The position numbers and the translations under genes are program-made. 64,000 nucleotides of DNA from Acidovorax sp. 107 (GTDB lineage: Bacteria > Pseudomonadota > Gammaproteobacteria > Burkholderiales > Burkholderiaceae_C): assembly GCF_003058055.1 (NCBI RefSeq), contig NZ_QBTZ01000001.1, positions 188,501-252,500 of the forward strand. The letters run 5' to 3'. The notes under the pieces were generated by a model. That model saw only the letters and a list, made by a program, of their open reading frames with translations. It was not told the DNA's origin and ran no database searches. Below, one piece after another: positions 37,143 through 43,634 of this stretch; position 1 is the first letter of the stretch; every line of letters begins with the position of its first letter.

Positions 37143-37427
37143 ATGTCGAATCCCATGCATGCGTCTCGCTATGGCATCTTGCGAGCCCGCTTAGTTGAAT
37201 TACGAGAAGCCAAAGGCCTGACCCAGACGGATATTGCCCTACAGTTGGGCAAGCCGCAAAGCTACGTCTCGAAGTACGAGCGTGGTGAGCGACGCTTAGA
37301 CATCGTGGAACTGATTGCGGTGGCGAAGACCCTGGGCGTTGATCCTGCGCAGTTGTGTTCTGAGCTGGCCTGTGAGCCTTTATTCGAGAACTTTGACAAG
37401 ATTTTTCATCCGGGAGGTTGTGAGTGA
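37143..37427 (+). CDS. XRE-family transcriptional regulator
   Basis: The 94-residue protein has an HTH_3 domain (about residues 14-70: LREAKGLTQTDIALQLGKPQ then SYVSKYERGERRLDIVEL), typical of Cro/CI-like repressors. A short C-terminal tail has no obvious effector domain. The start could also be the ATG at 37155. It overlaps the following lipoprotein gene by 4 nt (GTGA). A palindromic candidate operator precedes it, so autoregulation and control of the element are likely. Confidence 0.88.
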   Translation: MSNPMHASRYGILRARLVELREAKGLTQTDIALQLGKPQSYVSKYERGERRLDIVELIAVAKTLGVDPAQLCSELACEPLFENFDKIFHPGGCE

Positions 37428-37942
37428 AGTATTCCGTATTGGGCGGATTGGTGTTGTCCGCTGTGGCCTTGTTGTCCGGTTGTTTGGGGCCGTCTTTACC
37501 TGAAGCCAAAGATGTGGCCGATGGACTCCGGGAAGGTTGGGCTCCTTGCAAAATGCTGCGTCCGGTTGGAATAAAAAAGACAAACGGGATAGATCGTGGA
37601 GACTTCTATCAAATGGAGGTTGAATACCGCCTGGAATTCGTTAAAGATGTAGCTAAGGAAGACATATGGGGGCAAGAATTTCCCGAGCTTATTCCTCGCG
37701 ACTTCCCTTCTACGAAAGAGTACTTTGCGGCGATGGAGCCGCAATATAAAGCGAACAAACGAAAAGAGCAGTTCTGGGAGATGAATTGCCCAGAGCCTGC
37801 TTTTAGGAATTTCTGGCAATTTTCAACACTCCCTCAATTCAAGACGGTCTATGGAAAAGATGTTAAATCAGGAGATGGATTCGACGTCCAAGTGGTCTTT
37901 CACCTAGTCAAAACAGAGAAGGGCTGGATAGTCGGTAGGTAG
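37424..37942 (+). CDS. Lipoprotein of unknown function
   Basis: The 172-residue protein has a GTG start and an N-terminal lipoprotein signal (LVLSAVALLSGC, lipidated Cys at 20). The mature part is rich in charged and aromatic residues, with no recognised domain. GC content is lower than in the neighbouring core genes. Coupling to the XRE gene (GTGA overlap) suggests co-regulation. It could be surface-exposed or act at the envelope, but function is unknown. Confidence 0.75.
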   Translation: MKYSVLGGLVLSAVALLSGCLGPSLPEAKDVADGLREGWAPCKMLRPVGIKKTNGIDRGDFYQMEVEYRLEFVKDVAKEDIWGQEFPELIPRDFPSTKEYFAAMEPQYKANKRKEQFWEMNCPEPAFRNFWQFSTLPQFKTVYGKDVKSGDGFDVQVVFHLVKTEKGWIVGR

Positions 37943-38009
37943 ACTGTCTGCAGATAGACGGCCTCAGATTGTGAACCTATATACAGTATTGAAACCACTG
38001 TGAGGTCGC

Positions 38010-38213
38010 ATGATGAGAGTTATTGAGTCAGTTGCCGATGTTGGGGGCTTGTTTACTGTCAACGAGTTTTGTAAGTGGGCCAGTATTGGTCGCACCAAGC
38101 TTTATGCCGAGATGAATGCCGGAAGACTCATGGCAAAGAAGATTGGTAGCCGAACCTTGATCCCAAGAGCTGAAGCGCAAAAATGGATGGAGCAGCTACC
38201 TACGAAGCATTGA
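38010..38213 (+). CDS. AlpA/excisionase-like DNA-binding protein
   Basis: The 67-residue protein is a single winged helix-turn-helix: FTVNEFCKWASIGRTKLYAE, then MNAGRLMAKKIGSRTLIPRAE. This is the HTH_17/AlpA pattern of excisionases and element regulators. Together with the integrase it likely controls excision. It is followed by a strong terminator, so it is its own unit or the end of the XRE operon. Confidence 0.8.
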   Translation: MMRVIESVADVGGLFTVNEFCKWASIGRTKLYAEMNAGRLMAKKIGSRTLIPRAEAQKWMEQLPTKH

Positions 38214-38227
38214 AGCCAGCACTCCAA

Positions 38228-38258
38228 TAAAAAAGCCGATCATTTGATCGGCTTTTTT
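38228..38258 (+). terminator. Rho-independent terminator after the AlpA-like gene
   Basis: GCCGATCA and TGATCGGC form an 8-bp stem with a TT loop, flanked by an A-run and a run of six T residues. Confidence 0.9.
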
Positions 38259-38320
38259 ATTTTTTAGAAAAATTTTCACAAAAAGATAGAAGTTTTCCTT
38301 GTCAAACGCTACATAAAACG

Positions 38321-38329
38321 CCCCCCCCC
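38321..38329 (+). repeat. C9 homopolymer tract
   Basis: Nine consecutive C residues lie in a pyrimidine-rich stretch (about 38319-38372, also with CTATCTATCTGTCT) upstream of the small unknown gene. The tract is in the gap between the terminator at 38258 and the start at 38436 and is the only notable structure there. Confidence 0.7.
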
Positions 38330-38435
38330 GCTTTCCCCTCTGCATTCCTCTCCCTCTATCTATCTGTCTTTGGTGTTGGATTGGATGCTCTTTGAGAGAG
38401 TGAGTGATGGCAATGGTGATGTAAAGGAAATTTCT

Positions 38436-38699
38436 ATGTCTATGAAGCTAGCTCTGAATAGAGCCGAGATGGCCCGTGAATCAATGATCCAGGCAACAGA
38501 GTGGCTGGACGCCAGAGGTGTTCACTACAGACACCTTCCACCTTCACAACTGAAGATCGGCCCCATCAACTACTGGCCTTCTACTGGCAGCATCACCGTA
38601 GACAACGAAACCGGCAAGCGCCCCTATCTGGGTCTGCAAGGCTTGGAACTTGTCTTGCTAGAGCTCCAAGGCCGTTACCCTGTCAGGCGTTCTGCATAG
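38436..38699 (+). CDS. Small protein of unknown function
   Basis: The 87-residue protein (MSMKLALNRAEMARESMIQA...) contains QLKIGPINYWPSTGSITVDN and LQGLELVLLELQGRYP. No domain is recognised; a small mixed alpha/beta fold is suggested. The start is the ATG after AAAGGAAA, which is a good ribosome site; two upstream ATGs in frame are less well placed. It converges on the Rep-like gene with a 21-bp gap. Confidence 0.6.
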   Translation: MSMKLALNRAEMARESMIQATEWLDARGVHYRHLPPSQLKIGPINYWPSTGSITVDNETGKRPYLGLQGLELVLLELQGRYPVRRSA

Positions 38700-38720
38700 G
38701 GACGCTACGGCAGCGCTCTC

Positions 38721-39893
38721 CTAGGGTGATTTTTTCGGCGGGGTCTTCTTTAAGCTGTTGATTTCAAATGGATTTATTTTCCAGTCTGGTTTGAAATCTT
38801 CGGTTTTTCGGGGCTGGGTGTCGAAAATTGAGTCAAAGATGCTAGGGCCAAGAGGAGGACTTTTCACATTATGAGATTCATAACTTGCGTTCTGCTCTAG
38901 TGCCAAGCTTCGCGTGGGCTTGCCCTCAGAGTAGAGCCAGTTCTTGTCAGTGATGCCTTGCTCCAAGAGCGATGTGAAGTTGGACTGCTGCCGAGCTGCT
39001 TTGTTGACGTTCTGAGAATACGCCATCTTTTTTATGTGATGGAAGTTTCCCGGATTTTCATAGTGAGCCCAGATCAGTTCTTCTAAATAGACTCTCTCGC
39101 CGGTATGTGCGCTCTTTATCCAATGATTTCTGTTTATTCCTTTGTAGATGTACTGAAACAATGACCATTGCTTGAATAGGTCCATGCCATCATCTATGTC
39201 TACTTGAACAGAACGCTCATTGAACTGGGGCAGGGAATTAATCTTTTTTGCTCTTTTGAGAAGATATGTTGCGAGCTCTTCTGAATGTTCTGGCGGAATG
39301 TGGGTAAGTAAATGGGTGTGAAATCCAGATTTTGCAGAATATTCATTGACGTAGAACCAAAAGAATTTCACTCCTCTTTGTTTGTACCAATTCCTAAGAT
39401 GGTGGAGAATTTGGTCGTGAAGATGTGAGAGCCCTTTTTTTGAATTCTTTGGGGTTATTCCAAGTAACTCGCTGCTTATTGTGATATGGGTGTTTAATGC
39501 GATCCCTTTTGCGTTTATAAAGGCGACGGCACTGTAAGCATCTATGAACTCTTCTACGCTGATCTCTCTGGGTAGTATGAATTTATTGTCCATGGAGAAC
39601 GCCAGTTCTCCTGAGAGGCGCCTTACATCTTCTTTGTGGGCTTGCACTTTATCGCCCCTCAGCTTCTTTGACGTTAGAGAGTATTTTCTTGAGTCCCTGG
39701 CGAATTTTCGCGCTTGATACTCGATGGCTTCATCGTGCTCCTTCTCGGTCCTCCCAAATGCTGCGGCAAAGACTTCATCGTAGAATGACCCCTTGGATAG
39801 AGTAGGGTACCGGTCTCCTGGTCTGTATCCGCCATCGCCTCTTTCCAGAAGGCTTCTGGCTCGGAATGTCTCATTGTCATGGTGCTTGCGCAT
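38721..39893 (-). CDS. Putative HUH-type replication endonuclease
   Basis: The 390-residue protein is read as a rolling-circle Rep-like enzyme from motifs. NTHITIS (residues 134-140) resembles motif 1. The HUH-like motif is GFHTHLLTHIP (190-200). The Tyr motif is FQYIYKGINR (246-255), with the candidate catalytic Tyr at 248 or 250. Its strand opposes its neighbours. It has the low GC and short-tract codon use typical of element genes, and a GAAGGAA ribosome site precedes the ATG. The order of HUH and Tyr motifs fits Rep proteins of inovirus and plasmid type. Alternatives are an integrase-associated relaxase or a protein of unknown role. Confidence 0.6.
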   Translation of the reverse strand: MRKHHDNETFRARSLLERGDGGYRPGDRYPTLSKGSFYDEVFAAAFGRTEKEHDEAIEYQARKFARDSRKYSLTSKKLRGDKVQAHKEDVRRLSGELAFSMDNKFILPREISVEEFIDAYSAVAFINAKGIALNTHITISSELLGITPKNSKKGLSHLHDQILHHLRNWYKQRGVKFFWFYVNEYSAKSGFHTHLLTHIPPEHSEELATYLLKRAKKINSLPQFNERSVQVDIDDGMDLFKQWSLFQYIYKGINRNHWIKSAHTGERVYLEELIWAHYENPGNFHHIKKMAYSQNVNKAARQQSNFTSLLEQGITDKNWLYSEGKPTRSLALEQNASYESHNVKSPPLGPSIFDSIFDTQPRKTEDFKPDWKINPFEINSLKKTPPKKSP

Positions 39894-40018
39894 GCGTGTT
39901 CCTTCAAAAGTTAGTAGAGCCCAATATGGCTTTTAGAACTTGAAAAGTACACGTTATGTCTAAATGTGCTTAGGTGGCCTCGCCTTATGGGTGATGTCAG
40001 CTAAACAAAGTCGATCCT

Positions 40019-40057
40019 CCTTGGAATCTGAGGAACCAAGCGCTCCTCATTCCAAGG
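40019..40057 (+). promoter_or_regulatory. Long hairpin overlapping the ribosome site of the nuclease gene
   Basis: CCTTGGAAT(CT)GAGGA and TCCTCATTCCAAGG form a 14-bp stem with one 2-nt bulge and a 9-nt loop. The 3' arm contains AAGG, the probable Shine-Dalgarno sequence of the gene starting at 40065. The hairpin could hide the ribosome site, or could be the nick-site hairpin for the Rep-like protein encoded on the other side. Confidence 0.65.
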
Positions 40058-40064
40058 GCATTTC

Positions 40065-41027
40065 ATGTATCAAGACCGACTTCCGCTAGTTCCCCCAGAC
40101 ATCCTCCAGGCACACATGGTGCATGAGCCTGGAGACACCCGCTTCAAAGCAGCAGCGAGGCTGTTGCAGGCCTTATGGCGAGCAGAGCGAGACATCCCCA
40201 TGGGCACCCACGCCCCAGCCAATGGAGAACCCCGCAAGCTGGGTAGCCGCATTGAAGCCAGTTACGCCAAGCAGGGTGCCAACTTCCTCTCTCCTGCCAT
40301 TGCCAAGCTGGCTTTCCGCGAGTCCGTTTATCGGGAGATTGGCGCAGTCATCGAGCAGGAGCGCCTATGGACCAACATGCTGTCCAGCCAGCCCCTCTGC
40401 TTCAACTTGTTCGGTGACCTGAAGCTCAATCCTGACAAGGGCAACAAGTTCTTTCAGCGGCTTTTCCCCGAATACGTTGCAGAGGTGGAAGGCATCTACT
40501 TCGAGCATTCACCAGGGCGTGGGGATGCCTCCTTCACTGCGGACAACACGGCCTTCGACGTGTTCGTGACCTGCCGTACCCCCGAGGGCAAACAAGGCTT
40601 TGTCGCTATCGAAGTGAAGTATTCCGAAGCCATGGCCGAGCCCTTGGCAACACTGCGCCCAAGGTATGACGAACTGTCCCGAGCCTTAGGCATTTACCGT
40701 GAGCCTGAGTCCCAGTCACTCAGGGGGAATCCGCTTCAGCAGCTATGGCGGGAGCACATGCTCAGCCGTGCAATGGTTGGCAACGGGCTTTATGAGTCGG
40801 GCCGATTCGTCTTGCTCTACCCCAAGCAGAACCACCACTGCGATAGTGCCGCCAAGCTCTATCAACGAGAGTGCATCAGTCCTGACCCTGCTGCATCAGG
40901 TTTCCAGGCGGTGACCTTGGAGGCTTGTCTGGCCGCATTCAAGGCCATCGGAGATGAAGAGGCAGCCCAAGCCCTGCATGAACGATACCTTGATTTCAGC
41001 AAGATCGAAGCAGTCATTTTCGGATAG
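40065..41027 (+). CDS. Putative PD-(D/E)XK nuclease
   Basis: The 320-residue protein contains the pattern expected of a PD-(D/E)XK core: Asp165 in TAFDVFVTC, and Glu183-X-Lys185 in VAIEVKYSE, with an extended hydrophobic strand between. Earlier segments (NLFGDLKLNPDKGN at about 114-127) resemble the PGN_0703-type restriction endonuclease family, as I recall it. No methyltransferase is nearby, so if it cuts DNA it may target foreign or modified DNA. The ATG at 40065 follows the hairpin described. Confidence 0.6.
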   Translation: MYQDRLPLVPPDILQAHMVHEPGDTRFKAAARLLQALWRAERDIPMGTHAPANGEPRKLGSRIEASYAKQGANFLSPAIAKLAFRESVYREIGAVIEQERLWTNMLSSQPLCFNLFGDLKLNPDKGNKFFQRLFPEYVAEVEGIYFEHSPGRGDASFTADNTAFDVFVTCRTPEGKQGFVAIEVKYSEAMAEPLATLRPRYDELSRALGIYREPESQSLRGNPLQQLWREHMLSRAMVGNGLYESGRFVLLYPKQNHHCDSAAKLYQRECISPDPAASGFQAVTLEACLAAFKAIGDEEAAQALHERYLDFSKIEAVIFG

Positions 41028-41064
41028 TAGAGTTGCCGCTGACGCTGCCAAGCCTGATTTGGGA

Positions 41065-41081
41065 TAACCCGAATCGGGTTA
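41065..41081. promoter_or_regulatory. Perfect palindrome, candidate XRE operator
   Basis: TAACCCGAATCGGGTTA is a perfect 17-bp palindrome with a single central base, 79 bp before the membrane protein start. It shares TTTGGGATAACCC with the imperfect copy before the XRE gene, suggesting a common repressor. Confidence 0.6.
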
Positions 41082-41159
41082 CAGAATGGACACGGTTTCA
41101 ACACCCAGCATGCGTCATTTCTGGCGCACGTCTCACACCAACATTTGTAGAACCTCAGC

Positions 41160-42155
41160 ATGACCCCTGAAGAAAAAGCCAAAGTCAAGAAAATAGGAAA
41201 CTGGATCGCTGGAATCTTCCTGGCGGGTTTCATCATCTCCAACGTGGGCGTGCTCGTTTATCACAAGCTGACAGACGCGCCAGAACCCCCCAAGGCTGAA
41301 ATACAAGCGGTTCCCGTTCAGACCACGGCCAGCCCGCAAGGGCCGAAGGCCCTTTATCAGTATGCGGATGCAGGCAACGTCATGACCCTGCTGGATGGGC
41401 CTTGCGAACGTGCCGCGATTAAGAAAGACATCGCAGACGAGTCGGCACTCAATCCGGACATCATCAAGGCATTGGCTTTCAAAGACGATGCAGGGAAGAC
41501 GCACTCAGGCTGCTATGCCATCTTGACCTCATCTGAAGAAGTGGTGTTCACCATCGAAGGGGACAATGCGCAGCGAACCCGCCTAGACCTCTCCTACTTC
41601 ACCAGAATCAGCATTGCGGACAGGCTGGAGCGAAGCATCCTTGAGAAGGAGCCGAAGGGTGCGCCTGCTGAGCAAGTATCCGTTGGGGAGGCCAATCGCC
41701 AGAAGGTGCTCAACATGTTCAAGCCGCCTGAAGACGGCAAAGTTCACACGCCCCAAATTGCCTACTCCGGAAGTCAGATCGACCCCTTCAAGGAGAAGGG
41801 CCACAGCCTGGAGCCCGTCACTAACAAAGATCAAACCGCGCAGCTTCGCACTGAAGACGGCAAGAGGATTTGGACTCTGTTGACAGTGGCTCCTGATGTT
41901 GCTTGCACCAGCCAAAACCGCCAATTGGCTGTTGAACTTGGTCGTAAGCATGGCATTGATTTCGGAGCTGCGAAGTACGCAGAATCGGAGGTCTTTGCGA
42001 TGGACAAGGGCAACGTTCGCCAACTCAAGACGATGCCTGCTTGCTATATCCGTAGCCCCGAGGGCGCTGTACAGGTCTTCTGGCTGGAAGGTGCTGCAAC
42101 GGTAGCGGTAGACCAGTTCCGATCCAAGTGGAATGTGGCCCTGCTAAACAACTGA
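41160..42155 (+). CDS. Membrane-anchored protein of unknown function
   Basis: The 331-residue protein has a single N-terminal membrane segment (about residues 13-35, GNWIAGIFLAGFIISNVGVL), then a long soluble part, probably periplasmic. Two segments look alike: LLDGPC...KTHSGCYAI...EVVFTIEGD and TLLTVAP...LKTMPACYIR...QVFWLEGA, each with a Cys-containing core, suggesting an internal duplication. I do not recognise a named family. It is the last gene of the element before attR, and the perfect palindrome stands upstream. Confidence 0.65.
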   Translation: MTPEEKAKVKKIGNWIAGIFLAGFIISNVGVLVYHKLTDAPEPPKAEIQAVPVQTTASPQGPKALYQYADAGNVMTLLDGPCERAAIKKDIADESALNPDIIKALAFKDDAGKTHSGCYAILTSSEEVVFTIEGDNAQRTRLDLSYFTRISIADRLERSILEKEPKGAPAEQVSVGEANRQKVLNMFKPPEDGKVHTPQIAYSGSQIDPFKEKGHSLEPVTNKDQTAQLRTEDGKRIWTLLTVAPDVACTSQNRQLAVELGRKHGIDFGAAKYAESEVFAMDKGNVRQLKTMPACYIRSPEGAVQVFWLEGAATVAVDQFRSKWNVALLNN

Positions 42156-42257
42156 CCGCCAAGATCGAATAGAGATCAAGGAGGTCAATTTCAGCTAGAC
42201 TGAACTGAAGCAGGGAGCCCCCGTGTTCGCCACTGTTCATCCGTATCCGATGGATTT

Positions 42258-42277
42258 GGGGGCATGGCAGGGGGCAC
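42258..42277 (+). repeat. Right-end copy of G-rich arm repeat
   Basis: GGGGGCATGGCAGGGGGCAC matches the left copy at 35783-35802 (GGGGGCATGACAGGGGGCAC) at 19 of 20 positions, in direct orientation. Confidence 0.9.
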
Positions 42278-42331
42278 CAAGCGAGTAGAGCAGAGACGTT
42301 TATCAATCAAATCATGCCCTTACAGCGTCAA

Positions 42332-42347
42332 TTCCTGTTCAACGTGT
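42332..42347 (+). repeat. attR core, duplicated ychF 3' end
   Basis: TTCCTGTTCAACGTGT, followed by GA, would read FLFNV and a stop, the same residues as the ychF end. It is likely the original ychF terminus left at the right border of the element. Confidence 0.8.
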
Positions 42348-42494
42348 GACCCCCCCGCAGACCCGTGCGGGTCTGCGTGCGCGCTGCTCCCCGCCGTCCC
42401 TGTCTGCCCTTGGGCTGGCAGGGATTTTTTCTGGCGATGCCGCCGTTCGATCCCGCGGCCGTCCACCCATTCACCCGTTGTGGGTTTTTTGCGC

Positions 42495-43373
42495 ATGAAT
42501 ACCGGAATCCTCTACGCCGCCCTCGCCTATGTCGCATGGGGCTTGTTCCCCCTGTACTTCAAGCAGGTGGCCGATGTGCCATCGCTGGAGGTGGTGATGC
42601 ACCGCACGCTGTGGTCGCTGGTGGTGGTGCTGGGGTTGCTGGCCGTCCGCAGGCAATGGGCGTGGCTGGCGTCTGTGCTACGCCAGCCCAGGGTGCTGGG
42701 CGCCTTTGCGCTGTCGGCGGTGCTGTTGTCGGGCAACTGGCTGACCTACGTGTGGGCGGTGCAGAACCACCACGTGGTCGATGCCAGCCTGGGGTATTTC
42801 ATCTTGCCGCTGGTGAATGTGGCGCTGGGCTTCGTGTTTTTGCGCGAGCGCCCCCGGCCGGGGCAGTGGCTCGCCGTGGCGGTGGCTGCGGCCGGTGTGC
42901 TGTGGCTGGCAGTGCAGGCAGGGCGCCTGCCCTGGATCGCGCTGGTGCTGGCGCTGACCTTTGGCTTTTATGGCCTGCTGCGCAAGGTGGCAGTGCTGGG
43001 CGCGCTGGAGGGGCTCACTCTGGAGACTCTGATGCTGGCGCCGGTGGCTGCTGTGGTGCTGGCGTGGTGGAGCTGGCAAGGGCAGGGCGCGCTGGTGCAC
43101 GGGGACCTGTCCACCGTGGGGTGGCTGCTGTTGGCCGGGCCCATGACCGCCATCCCCTTGCTGCTGTTTGCCGCTGGCGCGCGACGCATCCCCATGTCCA
43201 CACTCGGCATCCTGCAGTACATCTCTCCCAGCCTGCAGTTCGGGCTGGGGGTGTGGGTGTACCACGAGACCTTTCAGCCCGCGCGTCTGGTCGGTTTCGT
43301 GTTGATCTGGGCCGCGCTGGTGGTGTACAGCGTGGAGGGCTGGTGGACGCGTCAGCGCGTGGCGGTTGCCTGA
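42495..43373 (+). CDS. rarD: RarD-type EamA-family transporter
   Basis: The 292-residue inner-membrane protein has about ten hydrophobic helices in two EamA halves and starts MNTGILYAALAYVAWGLFPLYFKQ. Conserved RarD segments include MHRTLWSLVV, LSGNWLTYVWAVQNHHVVDASLGYFI and ISPSLQFGLGVWVYHE. The substrate is not known (chloramphenicol sensitivity protein in older literature). It is the first core gene after the element; the ATG at 42495 fits the family start. Confidence 0.92.
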   Translation: MNTGILYAALAYVAWGLFPLYFKQVADVPSLEVVMHRTLWSLVVVLGLLAVRRQWAWLASVLRQPRVLGAFALSAVLLSGNWLTYVWAVQNHHVVDASLGYFILPLVNVALGFVFLRERPRPGQWLAVAVAAAGVLWLAVQAGRLPWIALVLALTFGFYGLLRKVAVLGALEGLTLETLMLAPVAAVVLAWWSWQGQGALVHGDLSTVGWLLLAGPMTAIPLLLFAAGARRIPMSTLGILQYISPSLQFGLGVWVYHETFQPARLVGFVLIWAALVVYSVEGWWTRQRVAVA

Positions 43374-43634
43374 TCCGGCAGAGACGGATCGCTGCTGCCG
43401 CTGGGATGCGGGGGAAACGCGCTGTTCGTTCTTTGCCACCGCACGCCACAGTCCGCGAACTGTTTGAAAAAAGCCTGTTGCCGCCGTCGGATACCTTGTT
43501 TGTACGCGCCGGGTTGACATGCGGACTGCAATGCCCACACTGGGTGCCTGGTTCCATTTCCCATCCCTTTGCACCGGGTGCTTGGCGCCTTCCTCGCGGT
43601 TGCGTGTTGTTGCTGGTGCCACGATGTCCAGCCC

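Larger units (their letters stand above)
35652..42347. mobile_element. Small integrative element inserted in ychF
   Basis: This segment of about 6.7 kb is bounded by the ychF-end core repeat and contains a P4-type integrase, XRE repressor, lipoprotein, AlpA-like protein, small unknown protein, HUH Rep-like protein, PD-(D/E)XK-like nuclease and a membrane-anchored unknown. The centre is visibly AT-richer than the flanks (39421-39480 has 23 G+C of 60), unlike the surrounding genome. No conjugation or capsid genes are present, so it must move by integrase alone or be helped by another element. The right boundary is taken from the attR repeat. Confidence 0.85.
42156..42494 (+). other. Element right end and rarD upstream region
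   Basis: This 339-bp stretch has no gene. It contains the right G-rich 20-mer (42258-42277), the attR core (42332-42347), and a GC-rich inverted repeat CGCAGACCC/GGGTCTGCG (42356-42377). The inverted repeat is probably the original sequence downstream of ychF, now separated from it. The rarD promoter must lie at the far end. Confidence 0.75.

Noticed and set aside
37143..37942. XRE plus small neighbour as a toxin-antitoxin pair
   Set aside because: The overlapping gene encodes a lipoprotein with a clear lipobox and no toxin-like domain; the evidence is too thin.
42356..42377. Rho-independent terminator in the element right flank
   Set aside because: The stem CGCAGACCC/GGGTCTGCG is good but no T-run follows on either strand, so I list it only as an inverted repeat in the region entry.
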